Shown in pieces: positions 21,181 to 34,345 of a stretch of 64,000 nucleotides of DNA; positions within the stretch are counted from its first letter, which is position 1, and each line of letters starts with the position of its first letter. Made by a program: the position numbers and the translations under genes. The notes under the pieces were generated by a model, which was given only the letters and a program-made list of their open reading frames with translations, searched no databases and was not told the origin of the DNA. Source of the DNA: Latrodectus hesperus (Eukaryota; Arthropoda; Arachnida; Araneae; Theridiidae). The DNA lies in NCBI GenBank assembly GCA_037975125.1, contig CM075853.1, positions 53,948,958 to 54,012,957 of the forward strand. Direction: 5' to 3'.

Positions 21181-22968
21181 GACACATAATCCTTTAACTA
21201 AGCAGAACTTTTAGAAGCACTTTTCAGCTCACACAAATTAATCAAAATGAAATTGGTAAAAATTATGGTGAAAATCAAAGGTTTTATCTATTATCTAGTT
21301 CATTTTAAACTATAATGTAACAAACACAAAAGCTATATCCAGGAAACTTAGAATAATTTATATACGATTATAAATACTATCCAACCAAGTTAAAATATAA
21401 CTTTTTCCAAATTATTGAAAAAATCCTCAGAAATACTACCTAAAAGATGGGAAACAGATATCTCAAGATGTTGAAAAAGAGGAAATGGCAAATGCTCATA
21501 GGATACAGGTTCTACTAGTTAGGACAAACAGGATTTATAAAGGTTGTAATACTGATAAAGAAGTTTATTATCGACGCAAACTGGACCAATTTACATAAAT
21601 TTATTATAAGAAACATTTCATCAAAATTTTAAGTAACTTCAAATTAATCAATTAGCATCAGCAGCCACTATTTAACTTATAACTTTCAGTAAAAGCAAAA
21701 TTATGATATAAATCTCTACAAATCTAAAATTATTGGAACTAACATGCATATTCAAATTTTAAAAGGTCCATAATAATGGATGAAATTTAGTATTCTTGTC
21801 ATGTAGTCCAAAAAATTATTGATTTGTCAAGTCATTGATAAACAACTAAATTAACTAGTAATGAAATCCAACATGCTTAATTAAATCTAGTTATTCTAAT
21901 TTCTCGCCAACAGTTCCAATTATAAATAACTTCATTTTAATAAGGAATAATATCAAGAGCATTTTCCTGCTTCTTAATTTCTAGAAAATAATTAGCAATT
22001 TTAAACACAGACGTTTTTTTATGTGACAGTATTAAAGTTCAGATATTTTCCAAATCTCAAACACCAAATTTGTAAACTAATAAATATAACAGTAAAAAAT
22101 TGGGAAAACGTTCTACTAATATTAATAAGAATCAGTATTTATTATAATTTATGAACAATCAGTTTTGTTACGAAGGTTTCTGCATTAGTATTCTCTAGAA
22201 AGTACACAACACTATGTAATAAATCCTACAGCAATCGTATAAGCATTTATGAAGTATATCTATGTATAAAAAAAACTTGCAAAAGAAAAAAAAGTCTTGC
22301 ATATTAAGCGTGCCAAATAAAATTGTACACTTCACATCATTACTTTTGATGGCAAGAGAAAATGATTGCCTTTTTGTATACAATATGTACAAAATCTGAT
22401 TCGATAAACAGATTTTTAAACATCTGATTTAACCACAATAGTTAAAAATTACTTGGATGTTTCAAACTATAGATGTACATCTCGACTATTATTTTAATCT
22501 AAACTGATCAAAAGTAACTCCAGATATCTAATGAAAAACAAAACGAATATCTATATACACTAACGATTGACGTTAAAAAAAATTTTCGTATGCAATTTTA
22601 GAATCAGTTATCAATCTAATCTATTGCGTTTAATTTAACATTAAGTTTATAAATAATAGTAGAATAATATTTTCAAGAAATATACATAGAAAGATTAAAG
22701 TTTATACACATTATTTTTCGTTTTATATTTTTCGAGGAATTTATATATGAAAGACAGCATATCTAAACGATTTCTCTGTCCAAAAATTTAATATATACAC
22801 ATTCAAATAATAAACATTACGAGTAACAATTGCAATGAACACAACTTGAAACCTCTCCAATATTTACAAATGGCTGTCATATTTTTCCAAATGTTTTGAG
22901 AAATTTCTATTGCCATAAATGGAAGTAGAAATCATAAAAATACATCTTTTTTAAATATATTGTTTGTG
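20146..22968. other. AT-rich DNA with one TA microsatellite
   Basis: Apart from the microsatellite at 21113-21177 nothing is recognisable. Confidence 0.5.
21113..21177. repeat. (AT)n microsatellite
   Basis: About 32 uninterrupted AT dinucleotides. Confidence 0.97.
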
Positions 22969-23194
22969 TGTTCAGGTATGTAATGAAGTGGACTGTAAAA
23001 CTCTGAACATAAAATAATTCTTTATTTTTCGTAGCTGATTCCTCTCACTCATTTTACAACTGCTCTCCTCAAAGACAGTAACTCGACTCCCCGTCTCTCA
23101 CAGTTTTTGCGTGTTTTTCTCACATACAAAGATGGCGCTGCTGTCTCAGCACTTCATGGGTACGGAACATTCCGCCTCACGTTGCAATGTTACA
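22969..23194 (-). repeat. Candidate 3' LTR of the BEL/Pao element
   Basis: On the minus strand this segment starts TGTAACATTGCAACG and ends CCTGAACA, giving TG...CA termini. It contains an AATAAA signal (complement of 23021-23026) and lies about 135 nt downstream of the integrase stop. Its GC content is higher than its surroundings. No partner LTR remains in the window to confirm the boundaries, so they are inferred. Confidence 0.5.
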
Positions 23195-23329
23195 TTCAAC
23201 CAATGAACCTATAATTAATTAAAAAAAACTTACGCACAATAATTAATATAAACATTATATAAACACAAAAACCCAAAAATTAAAATAAACACAAATTATT
23301 ATAAGTAATACATAAAATATAATAACAAA

Positions 23330-24337
23330 TTATATACTAATAGGTAAAATACAAATTTTAGAAATGGGTCTTTTGAAAATTCCTGAAGAAGTTTTTACTT
23401 TAACAACTCTGACCCGTTTGTCATCGCCCAGATAGAGTTGCACTATTCTACCTAATGACCATTTTTGAGGAGGTAGATTTTCATCTTTGATGAGCACTAT
23501 CTCATTGATTTTAACATTTTCTTTCTCAATTCTCCATTTGCACCTCTGTTGTAAATTATTAAGATATTGCACCTGCCATTTCTTCCAAACAATTTGAATA
23601 ATTTTTGTTAATTTCTTCCAGTTACTCAATTTATTTTCATTAATGTCAATTAAATTAGGTTCAACAACCGCATTTAAAGGTCTACCAATTAGGAAGTGAG
23701 CAGGTGTTACTACATCATACACATCAGTATCTGAGGACAGAGGTACAAGCGGTCTGGAGTTAAGAATACCCTCTATCTGAGTAATGACAGTTAAAAACTC
23801 TTCATAATTAAGTTTAGCATTGAAACACACTCTAGTAAAATGAAAATTAAATATTTTCACACCACTCTCCCACAAACAACCAAAGTTGGGGGCTCTAGGA
23901 GGAAGAAAATGCCAATCAATTCCCTCTGTGGACATATAATTTGCAAGTTTCTCATCTGGTTTTAAAACCAAATGGTGCAGTCTGGACAATTCTTTATTTG
24001 CACCTGTGAAATTTGTTGCATTATCGGAATATAGTTTTGAACATAAACCTCTGCGAGCAACAAATCTCTTTAAACATGCAATGAATGCTTCTGATGTCAA
24101 ATCTGTTACCATTTCAAGATGAATGGCTTTGGTAACCAAACATATAAAGATGCATACATATACTTTGTGCAAGACACCTTTTCTTTGATGTTTATATTTT
24201 ATATTAAATGGTCCACAGAAATCAACTCCTGAGCAATTAAATGGGAAATCAGGAGTAACTCTCTCTTTAGGCAAATCACCCATTAATTGCTCAACTCCTA
24301 TAGGTTTAACTTTAAAACATGTAATACAATCATACAC
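23330..24337 (-). pseudogene. BEL/Pao integrase fragment
   Basis: The 335-residue open stretch carries the integrase core D39 (VDFCGPF), D105 (SDNATNF) and E157 (GCLWESG), then a C-terminal region ending RPISKICILPI, typical of Pao-type integrases. The second zinc cysteine pair (CITC) is at residues 4-7. The upstream half of the zinc region is cut off by a TGA at 24346-24344, a single-base nonsense change in an otherwise readable frame. Integrase would join cDNA to the genome. It cannot be expressed as part of a whole Pol here. Confidence 0.85.
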
Positions 24338-24524
24338 AATTTTTCAACGCGTTGTTTCACCTTGTTTAGGCCAAAATTTTTGTCTGACATAATTCAGCAA
24401 AGCAGTTAGACTTAAATGAAAATATCGCTTATGATACATTTCTATAATGATTTTTGTGAGTTTATGGCCCTTTGGAAGAATAATAGGAAATTTACTGTTG
24501 AAATTTATACTTGCATTTTTTATC

Positions 24525-25085
24525 CTACCATTTACTCTTAATAATCCATCCTGATTTCTCGGTTGGGATAGTCTGATCTAAAAAGGGACATAAACATTTT
24601 ATCTTACTTTTATCAAGTACTGGTTTTTGTTGACCCAAACATTTCATTTCGGAGGGGAATTCTATTCTCTGAACCTCTTTTACTAAGAATTTTGCTGCTA
24701 CCTTGATTTCTTCTGTTGACAATTCTCCTATCCTCTTTTTAGTGGAGCCCTTTAAGTTGTACAGGAATCTGAAAATATAACTTACAATATGCTTTATTTT
24801 AGTATAATTATTACTAATATTGAGTATGTCAGAAATAAAGGAATTTGAAGTTAAAGTCAACACAGATGAGTGATTTTGAGGCATATTTCTCAGTTCAGAG
24901 GTAAGCTCATCTTGTATCACTAATGTAGGAATTTCTCGGTTGGGATAGTCTTCTTCAGCAAGGAAACTGGGGCCGTTAAACCATAGTTCACTTTCAATCA
25001 GTTTATTAGGCTCCATTCCTCTCGAGATAAGGTCAGCAGGATTGTTCCTCGATGACACGTGGCGCCACTGATGAATCTCTGTCAA
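24525..25085 (-). pseudogene. BEL/Pao RNase H to integrase linker fragment
   Basis: The open stretch begins near HVSSRNNPADLISRG, a hallmark at the end of the Pao RNase H region. It runs through the linker that precedes the integrase zinc site. Near its end the frame is thrown by a 22-bp insertion at 24551-24572, a copy of nearby sequence. The original frame resumes after it at about 24550 and runs to 24347. Confidence 0.8.
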
Positions 25086-25162
25086 GTCCTGTATTAGAGC
25101 AATGCGGTTGGCAACAAACGTCTTCAGCAGGTAAGACTCCTTCCGGATCTACGAAAGAGTTA

Positions 25163-25513
25163 TCATGGAATCACTCCATAAATATTCTTACTGCATTCCT
25201 TAAGCTGTAAGGTATCTTTAAATTTTGTAATCACCATAAATAAGAGAACTGCTGCACACAGTTCCAACCTCGGGATTGTAACTCTCTTAAGAGGTGCCAC
25301 TCGTGACTTGCTACAAACCAAAGTCACTTCAGAATCTCCAGCCTCAGATGTTGATTTGCAATAGCTGACGCATCCATACGCAGACTCAGATGCATCCGCA
25401 AATCCATGAAGCTCAATGTGCATCGATTTGCTTATCAATATGCATCGTTTAATTTTAACACTGTTGATCGTTGGCAAAGTTTCAATAAAATTCTGCCATT
25501 GCTGTGCTTCCAT
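25163..25513 (-). pseudogene. BEL/Pao RNase H fragment
   Basis: HGFADASESAYGCVSY (D40) and TIPRLELCAA (E84) are the first and second catalytic regions of a Pao-type RNase H. The fragment is separated by frame breaks from the RT fragment upstream and the linker fragment downstream. Confidence 0.8.
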
Positions 25514-25526
25514 TGCAGGAAGGACA

Positions 25527-26250
25527 TCACTCCACTCTAGATTTAAACACCAAATGTTTTTGCAAGAAAATCTTTGCTTTAGTTATCACTGGACCCAAGA
25601 GACCAAGGGGAACAAAGGTTCTTGCAATTGTAGAAAGCACTGATCTTTTCATTGGAGGAATTGCACTCTCAAGATGTATTTGAAAAGTGAAATGATCTGT
25701 GCTGTGTCTCCACAGAACCCCTAACGCCTTTGTTTCTTCCTGGAAATGGTAGTCATTATCAGAGCCTGTCTTTAATACATAGTTGTTGTTACACCACTTG
25801 TGTAGCGTCATTCCTCCACTCCTAAGGATATACTCCAGTTCAGTTTGAAGCTGTTTGGTTTCAGTTATAGTGGCAGCACCACTAAGCACATCGTCCATGT
25901 AAAAGTCTCTCTGTAAGATGGGTGATGCTAGGGGTACTTCTCTTTTTCATCTGTTGATAGCTGAAAAAGCACTCTAGTTGCACGGTATGTTGCACTAACT
26001 GTGCCATACGTAACTGTTTTGAGCTCATAAATTTTAACTGGTACATTCACTCCTTCTCTCCAAAGAATTCTCAAAAGTTTAGTTTAATTAGGATCAATTA
26101 AAACCATTCTATACATTTGTTTAATATGTGCTACAAAAGCATAAATTTGTTTACAAAACCTCACCATTATTGAAAAAAAGATCCTCTTGTAAAGTACCAC
26201 CATTAAATTGTAAGGAATTAAGTGAATTTCCTAAAGTTGTTTGAGAAGAC
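25527..26250 (-). pseudogene. BEL/Pao reverse transcriptase fragment
   Basis: From 25898 down, an open stretch begins within the catalytic YMDD box (YMDDVLSG) and continues through the thumb-like region (GGMTLHKWCNN). Between 25900 and about 26250 further RT sequence can be read only with frame changes and stops (recognisable piece: TYGTVSATYRATRVLFQL). It is non-functional. Confidence 0.75.
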
Positions 26251-26515
26251 GCGTTAAATGCAACGCGAAGTTTTGTTGTATTTTTTATCAGGACGATAAA
26301 TACCTAAATGGGGTATATAATACGTTCCTACTTCTTCCTCACAATCTGGAATTTCTGTCATGTGACCTAATTTCTCATACTCGCTCAAAAATTCCTTATA
26401 TAATTTTAAATATTCAGGCTCTCTTAAGAAACGATTACATAACGAATTTAATTTTTTAATGTAATTTCTTTAGATTTACCTAAACACTTTGGGTCTTCCT
26501 TTAAAGGCATTTTAA

Positions 26516-26905
26516 CTATATATCTCCCTGTACTGTCTCTCTTAACATTTGTTTTGAAATGTTCTTCACGTGTATTATTGTTTCTTTATTTTTAGAAATT
26601 TTAGTTTCAACATTTTCTATCTCCCAAAATCTCTCTATTACTTCATGTAAAGCAGTATTATCTTTAATAAATCCGCAATGTACTTTTCCCTCCATTGCAG
26701 TGGGTAAGCTCCCATTAACTACATAACCAAAAACGGTATTTTGAAGAACCAAATCACTATTTACAGGAAAAATCTGATCTGGGCGTAATACTCCATAAAA
26801 TATTTCAGCGCCTAAAAGTAAATCTATGCATCCTGGTTTATTGAAGTTTTCATCTGCTAATTTTATGTATTTTAATTCGGGTTTTTTCCAATCCTTGCAA
26901 CACTA
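26516..26905 (-). pseudogene. BEL/Pao aspartic protease remnant
   Basis: The minus strand reads DLLLGAEIFYGVLRPDQI followed by LQNTVFGYVVNGSLP, the conserved second half of the Pao protease domain. The N-terminal half with the catalytic aspartate is absent, and similarity stops near 26905. This marks the 5' truncation of the element. Confidence 0.78.
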
Positions 26906-27119
26906 TATACTGGTGATATGCTCTAAATTAAGCTGCTGTATATGAAATAGTTAATACCAATACAGTAAAAAAATAAATAGCCATCAAATCTGTTCAATAA
27001 ATAAATTGATCTTAAAAAATGATCATGGTGTTCACCAAACTTGACTCTCACCGATATCGATTTTTCAATTTATGCCAAAACATATAGCTACGTTATTGAT
27101 TTGGTTTCTTTGGAGTTTA

Positions 27120-27250
27120 TGTTTGTACATGATGGCTAATTTAGTTGGGACCTAAAATTTAAAATAGATTCCAAACCACTACAAATACCAAGGCTTCAGA
27201 TAGGATTTAACCATATGATCTGCTGAATTAAAGGCCAAAACAATCAACCA
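27120..27250 (-). repeat. SINE-C copy, decayed
   Basis: On the minus strand the segment reads tttgtagtggttt followed by gaatct, matching the SINE-C body, preceded by a degraded tRNA-like head. Several substitutions relative to the copy at 19977. Confidence 0.45.
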
Positions 27251-29758
27251 ATCAGCTACGAACTCAGCATTTATGAATCAGAAAACTACGTTAAAGGAAA
27301 TGAAGTAAGCACCACCTTCCTTTGCTTGTCATGCAATTGCACCAACAATGCTCCATGATAACTAGAATACCCAACGTCACGCTTTTAATTATGCATTGCC
27401 ATGAATAATTTGAACAGTATCGCTCGTAGATTCTGTTATTGATTACGTGGGTTTATCAATGATTGTTTTCTGATATGTTAATAAGGTAATTTTTCATTCT
27501 TAAGGGTCAATATTTCATTTTTTAAGTGAACTTCGAAAAGTCTTAAAAGATTACAGACACAATTTTGACCAAATAAATGTCAAATCTTTTGCATTTATTG
27601 GTTAAATTATGCATAAGCTTATGTTAAACGTAATCATAGGAAATACCAGTGCTAGATTTCGCCATTTTTTTAAAACTGATTTTTCAAAAAAAATTAAATT
27701 TTAGTTTATTTGAAATATTTTGATAAAATATAAGTTATCGACTAATAGTTATGAAAATAAATACTGTGTTCAGATCACATACTTTTTTATATCTCTACAT
27801 ATTTACCTATACTTCCTAAAACTAAATTTGAATGAATGCCTTTAAGTTGCTATAATTTTTTTCCTTTTGAACATACTCACAAATAAACATGCTTTATAAC
27901 TTTCCTTCATTAGATGATATAGATTTATATACTGATTATTAAACACAAAATTTTCAGTTTTCATAAAATGTAGAAAAATATTAAAATTGAAATATATTTA
28001 ACTGTACCAAAGATTAATTCAAACTTTTTTGCCATTGAATCCTTAATCATGTTCTATGGACATCTGCGGAGTTTTGGTTAAAAAATTAGGGAATTTTTGA
28101 GTACATCAATATTAGAGATATAGATATAGGATAAAATATTTTGATTAAATTATTAAAGCGGATTTTCAATCATTAAAGTATTGCTCAATCATTTCTAAAA
28201 TACAAATTCAATTCTTATTAAATTTTCCAAAAAAAATAATTTTAATTTTTTTTTATTAGAGTGTATGCTTTGGAGACTTTAAGCTTTAAACATTAAACTT
28301 CTTTAAAATTTCTGCACTTTAAAGTTATGTTCTTTAAAAAAAAAACTCTAAACGCACCAAGCACCATAAACACAGCTAACTAATAATAAACAACTGATAT
28401 CGATCGCTTATACCACACAATTTTCAAAATTTTTTAAAAATTATTGGAAGATAAGAACACGAAATGTTTACATTTGCCTTCCATCTATATGTTTTAATTG
28501 ATAAATTTAGTTATTTTTATAAATTATTGAAGAAATGTGTTACAGGAATTTAGGTTATTACTTTACCGCTATTGGACTGCTTTTTAAAAATAAATTTTTG
28601 CATTCTTAATATGGAAAGTTTGAAATAAATTTTAATGTACACAAAATTCTCAAAATCGTAACATACATAACTACTCGTATCACACATTTGTTAATATTTT
28701 AACGTCTTTTCGTTAAATTAATATATTTATTTTTTATAATAGTATTTATCTGAATATTGGTATATACATTATAAATATTGAAAACTTAGGATCTCTTAAA
28801 AATTTGAGAATTCTTCATGGAACAATATTTCTTAATACTTTAAATGAACTTTAAATTAATCAGTGACTTTTTAAAAATTAAATTAAGTTGAGGTCGATAC
28901 TTTTTTAAAAATAACAAGTTCACTAAGAATAAAAATTACAAAAATAATAATCTCATTGATAAGATAACAAAATAATTAGTTTTCAGAAATTTTTTGAAGA
29001 CAGAAAATCATCTTAGAAAAACAAGAGTTTTTAAACTCACTAAGTGAGTATATGTGGGTTAAATATTTTGTGGCTTTTATTTCAAAGCATACAGAAAATT
29101 CAGAATGATTTATACAATTTATACTCACACTTATTTTCTCAAAAAATATTGATTATATATTTTAGTTTTATTAGTTATTAATAAAGACGAGATATTTTGA
29201 GCATAAGATTTTTTTAACGTAACATTGAACAAATTTTAGATCATTTTCTTATTTCATCGTTCATTTCTCAATACTTTTCCATCGGTTTACTTTCTACACT
29301 TACTTCCAAGAGATGAATTCGTAAAAGAAATATTTAATATTCGTAAGTCAATGTAAATCGGAGATGTTGCAGATAGATGAGGATGGAACTATACAAATAA
29401 ATTTTGTAATTGCCAATCACAGTTTTGTGTTCTGAAGAAAAGCAAAAAAATCATTTATATTCTACATCCACTTCTATAAATAATGTGTGTGTGGGTTAGC
29501 ACATGTAAAAAAATAATAATATTCAGAAACCAATCTGAATTAGAGATATCGCATATACAAGTAAACGGAAATATGTAAATATATGCTGTAATTGCTAATT
29601 ATGTTTTGGTATTTAAAAAATATACAAAGAAAAAAGCTGTCGAAAAGGTAGGCAACATTAAACAGAATTACAAGTATTGTATCTAAGTGCGATAATGAAA
29701 GCTATAAATGGTACGGCTTAGTTCCAAAGCTAAATGTTTTTATGACTTGCAAAAGATG
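27251..29758. other. AT-rich DNA, nothing recognised
   Basis: No gene or repeat could be supported in this interval. Confidence 0.5.
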
Positions 29759-30210
29759 ATGAAAGGTTCTGATCGCTAACATTTATATTTTGGAAGCATT
29801 GAAGCAGGACAATCAATTACAGATATTGCCCAATTTTTAAGCATTCGTTATTCCGTTATTTCACGATTGTGTATAAGCAATATCAAACCATCCAAACGGT
29901 CTTCCGAAAATTTATATCTGTTAATCCAACTTTCATAAAACTGGTGCATTGGTGTTATAGGAATAGAATCGAAAAGCTACATTTATCATGCAGCATGTAT
30001 GACTGATAATGAAAGGGCCGGTATATTCACTCAACTTGAATCCCATTGAAAATCTAAGAGTGTTCTAAGCTGCAGTGTTTAGTGTGCATTTTTTCTCCTC
30101 CCGAAAAATTTTAACTGATTTGAAAACTGCAAGGACAAAAAAGGAATGGTGAATACTTGACTCTGATAGTGGATCACTTAATGCAGTGAACTTTTATGTA
30201 AATAAGAAAC
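29759..30210 (+). pseudogene. Tc1-like transposase relic, internally deleted
   Basis: The first part reads like the N-terminal helix-turn-helix of Tc1-family transposases (GSIEAGQSITDIAQF, then YSVISRL). From about 30031 the frame reads YSLNLNPIENLRVF and then TDLKTARTKKEW, matching the conserved C-terminal YSPDLNPIEN block and the region after it. Most of the catalytic core between them is missing and stops are present. The transposase would cut and paste its element at TA sites. This copy is dead. No terminal inverted repeats were identified. Confidence 0.75.
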
Positions 30211-30214
30211 TCTC

Positions 30215-33200
30215 ACATATTTTTAATTATTATCGCATTTTTCTTTTGAATTTGAATTTTACTTAATGACTTCAACATGACGTCATGATATATATATTTA
30301 TGAAGTGTACTGAATTATTTAAAAGGTGAGTAGAAATAAGCATTTTTTTTAGTCTGAAAAAATAGCCTTTAGAAATAAATTAATCAAATTAATAAAACAA
30401 AAGAAATATATAAACTCGAAAATTATATATTCAATTGCGTGTAAACAGAAAAAGTGGAATGAAACTTAAAAAAATTTATTTCAGTTTTGAAGTATTGAAA
30501 TTAACATACTTGTGTGAGAATAGAGTTATAATTTATTTTAAGACTCAAAGTCCAAGAAAATGCTCAGCATTTTTAAATTGTGTCATTCATTGTTTATTCT
30601 ATAATATAAAAAAATTTATATATTTTAAATACTTCACTTTTAACATTTTTATTTTCACTATTTCAAGCAAAATTTTTGAACTCAATTATAAATTCTTACT
30701 TCATAATTTGTTTTATTTACGTTATAATCTCGCCGTTAACTTCATTTCTATTTTGCTATATAAAAGATGATTGAAACATACAACTGGTTTTATTCGTCGG
30801 TATCCCAATTAGTCTCTGTTTTTTAATTGCATACGATCAAATGCTCGTTAAAATAACCACTTTTGACACAAATGTTTTTGAAACATTTTTTAAGAAATAA
30901 CATCTGCAGTCTTCCCGGATCTTGTTTTATAGCATCTGGAATAATGACTAGTAATTTTTTTTAAAAAAAATTTATGTATTAAAATGAGAAGAGTCTCATA
31001 TTATAGCGATTTAAATTTCTGAATGTTATCTATGTTGCTAGACAAAATAACAGCTGTAAACATTTCTGCAGAGAAGCAAATGTTATTTCCTGTTTATGTT
31101 TAAACTCAAATAAATCAGCGGTAATTATTTTGAATTTGATAATTTTGCTGACTTGCAGACAATTGTGTTTATTATTACAAGTCCTACAAATTGGAATCTG
31201 ATAGCTAAAAATGAAGCGAGCTCCTTATTAATCAATGTTTCTTCGCTTTTTTCAAGTGAAAAATTAAACTAATGATAAATTTAATGAGGGGGAAAAATTG
31301 TTGCTTACATAAAAAAAGGCAATGGAAAATAGAGAATATTTTTACAAATGATTTAGAAAAATTTACAAATATTTCGTTTAAGCGTTTAAAAAAATTAGAT
31401 CCTTAATACTTTCTCAGGTAACCTTCTTTTATATATTTTCTTAATAATAAAACTTAGTTTTCTCTATTAATAGGAGAAAAAGTCGAAAAGTACACATCTA
31501 AGAAAATATGAATATGAAACCGAAATAAAAAAAAATGATGTTGTCAATCAATCAAGAAAATGATTCATATCACAAAATAGTAATTCAAATTTCTTGAGCA
31601 CATCATGTGACTGAATGAAATTAACATCTCATTTATTATATTTTTACAAATTCACCTTTTGAAAGCTATGCGTACATAAATGCAATAAATAATAAAGAAA
31701 GAAAAATTTATTGCTTAATTTAACACTCTATTTGATATCTCCTTTCAGATAATTTTTTTTATTGATTACTCGCTCGTGGTATGAATAAAATCTTTCATTC
31801 TTAGGGGGAAAAAAGGAAAAAGAATTTGATTCCTTTTCTGGAAAATTAATATTTTAAAAAATTCAATTATTTTTTTAACTTACTCCGAGTTTTTTCTGAT
31901 GAATATATGACAGATTATCAACTGATTTAATTTTCATGCGTAATTTGGGAGCTTAGGAAGTCTATGTATGAAAGTATTTGCACTCAAAAGCAATTGGATC
32001 AGCAGTTCTGCATATATTGCTAAAATTTATTTAAATTTCTTCAAAGTAAAATATAAATTTATTTAATAAATTTTAATTAGTCCTTAATAGAACGATCGTA
32101 AAAAAATGAGCCTTAGAATCAAATTCAGCTTTCAAAGTTTTGGCTAAAATGTATACAATTGATTCCTATGACATCTTATGACGTTTATCATGAAACTCTA
32201 TTAACTTAAATCCATTTTATGAATATTAACATACATAAAAAGTTGTACGAATATTTCATAAGCACATATTTGAAAATTTTTTCAAAAAAATTTTCATATA
32301 TAATTAAAATCATCTCAAAATTTCATGTTGAATAATCATATTTTGTGACAAACCAAGCAAATTTGAAAAGTGCCATTAATTTAAAATTATACTGAATGCC
32401 ATCAAATTTAAAAAGCAGTTAATCGTTTTTAATCTAAAATTTGGTTACATCCATTACTAAAATAAAATATTTCATTAAAATGTTTGCATTTGCTATTTTT
32501 ATTTATTTGTGATTTATATTTATATGTTATTTAAATCATCGCTTTGTTAGAACTTCTTACTCCCTTTTATACAAAACACGTATACAAGTATATTATCGGG
32601 GTAATTACTGGTATTTCAAAGCATAACTCTTATCACATAGACATTTTTCTCACACTACTCAATGGCCACAACACTTGACTCCCATTTCAAGCAATCCTCT
32701 TATTCTTTCCCTCGCTCTTATCGCATTTTCAAGCAGAAAATTCAAACACGTGTTGGGGCGAGAATATCCATTAATTATGAAGCGATAGAAGCAGCATGAA
32801 AGCACTGTTTAGATTAACTTTCGGCTGCTGGTGAAAGCTATAATGACATGTCTTGGCTGCTAAAATCCGAAACAAATGACCGAATGAAAGAAATCTTAAC
32901 GAAAAAGATGATAGTTGAGAGGTCGTAAGTGTGGTGCAGTGTTACAGAACTGAACCGGGACAAAAAGCTCCGACAAGAATCAACATGAAGCTATTTCTTT
33001 TACATTGCCTGTTGATGGAATTATCGCCGCTTTGAGTTTCAGTGGTCTTATCAGCTGCAATTGGGATTCGCGAAGAATATTAGGTTCCACGTTTTGGATA
33101 TGGTGGATTAAACTAGACTCGCAGATGTAGAAAACTTGAACTTCAGATAACTCACTTGAAAGAAACATAAAAATTTACTTTATTTATTCAATCTTACTTA

Positions 33201-33863
33201 AAAATAATTACGAAACATATCTAAATTCCGCGCATTTTAATGTCGATGTGCAAAAATTGTTCAGCTGTACATAAATAAAATTCCAAACTTAGTGCATATC
33301 CTTCATTAAATATCGAAAATTAGTTAATATAACTCTATAAAAGATTTTATTTATAAAACTATTTCACGTTCAACATTCATGAATTGGCTATTTTTTTTCA
33401 AGAATACCTGATACGAAATAATATCTAACCGACAAATTTTGATAAACAAATAACTACATGATCCAGCGCAGCATCAAGCTGAAAATAATGTCTTCTACTA
33501 ATAAGAAATTATACGAAGTATATTTAAGTCATTTTATTTCTATTTTGTTTCAAAGATAAAAAAAAATTAGAGTTCTTTCATTTACTCAGGTTTTATTTCA
33601 TACAGACAGCTTCCCATTTATATTGCAATTTCGCTAGGTCTTTATCCGCAAATATACAAGATGAAATATATTAGCAGATGAGTAAGATTTTAAGAATCTA
33701 CAAACATATTCCGCAGGGAAAAATTCTGTGGAATGAGGATATTTTAAAAAAATCATTTCGTTTAATTTAATTCGTATAGAAATGTCAAACTTGTGGTCAT
33801 AGTATTTATGAAAGCTTTTTATTTTATAAGATTTTTTTAATCCTTTATTTAATGACAACATTA
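30215..33863. other. AT-rich DNA, mostly featureless
   Basis: No gene recognised. The part at about 32640-32990 is more balanced in base composition, non-repetitive and contains a cacgtg E-box near 32748. It could be regulatory DNA. Confidence 0.4.
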
Positions 33864-33867
33864 GCTG

Positions 33868-34137
33868 AGTACCCTGTCTAGTGGTCAGAGTGACTGACTA
33901 CAGATAAGGAGGTCCAGGGTTCGAGTCACAGTTCGGGCATATGGATGCAATCTTTTTCTCTCTATCTATCCTTTCATTGCATGTATGGATTATGAATGGT
34001 TGCCTACCCTATAAATGGGTCCCTATGGCATGTATGTACTGAGGAAATCGGGCTCCACACCAAAATATGGTTCAGTTGGAACAGTGGAGCAGCGCACCCC
34101 CCATATTGCCAGAGCTTAGCTGACACAAGATAACAAC
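33868..34137 (+). mobile_element. SINE-A copy, diverged
   Basis: The copy has the head (accctgtctagtggtcag), a B box altered to ggttcgagtc, the shared body and an aacaacag tail. It is more diverged than the copies at 50716 and 59784. Its target-site duplication could not be read with confidence. Confidence 0.82.
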
Positions 34138-34313
34138 AGCATGAAAACTTTGAATTTTTATAATCAATAATTTTTGCTTACAATATGAATAAGAAATTTG
34201 TATGATAGAATATGACACCCTTTTATTCTGTCACACGAATTCATTGATTATGCATTTTAAAGTTCTAGTATATTTTAATATCAAATTAACTTTGACAAAG
34301 CAATAATGATTAT

Positions 34314-34345
34314 GTTGTTGTTGTCATGTGCCAACTAGGCTCCAA
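34314..34345 (-). mobile_element. 32-bp SINE-A 3' stub with target-site duplication
   Basis: On the minus strand the insert ends in the SINE-A terminal sequence (gcctagttggcacatgac) plus an (AAC)n tail. Flanking 13-bp repeats caataatgattat (34301-34313) and caataatgagtat (34346-34358) differ at one base. It is an extreme 5' truncation of a SINE insertion. Confidence 0.7.

Larger units (their letters stand above)
22969..26905 (-). mobile_element. BEL/Pao LTR retrotransposon, 5'-truncated and decayed
   Basis: Read on the minus strand, fragments of one Pao-type pol occur in the normal order: aspartic protease (from about 26900), reverse transcriptase (to 25527), RNase H (25513-25163), the RNase H/integrase linker, and integrase (to 23330), followed by a candidate 3' LTR. 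Gag, the 5' LTR and the start of the protease are missing beyond about 26905. Frameshifts and stops break the frame several times, so it cannot be autonomous. It is plainly older than the gypsy-type element at 9481. Confidence 0.85.

Noticed and set aside
30435..30770. A 111-residue open frame as a membrane protein
   Set aside because: The hydrophobic, Phe/Tyr/Ile/Lys-rich composition is what AT-rich DNA gives by chance. No domain and no coding-like codon pattern.
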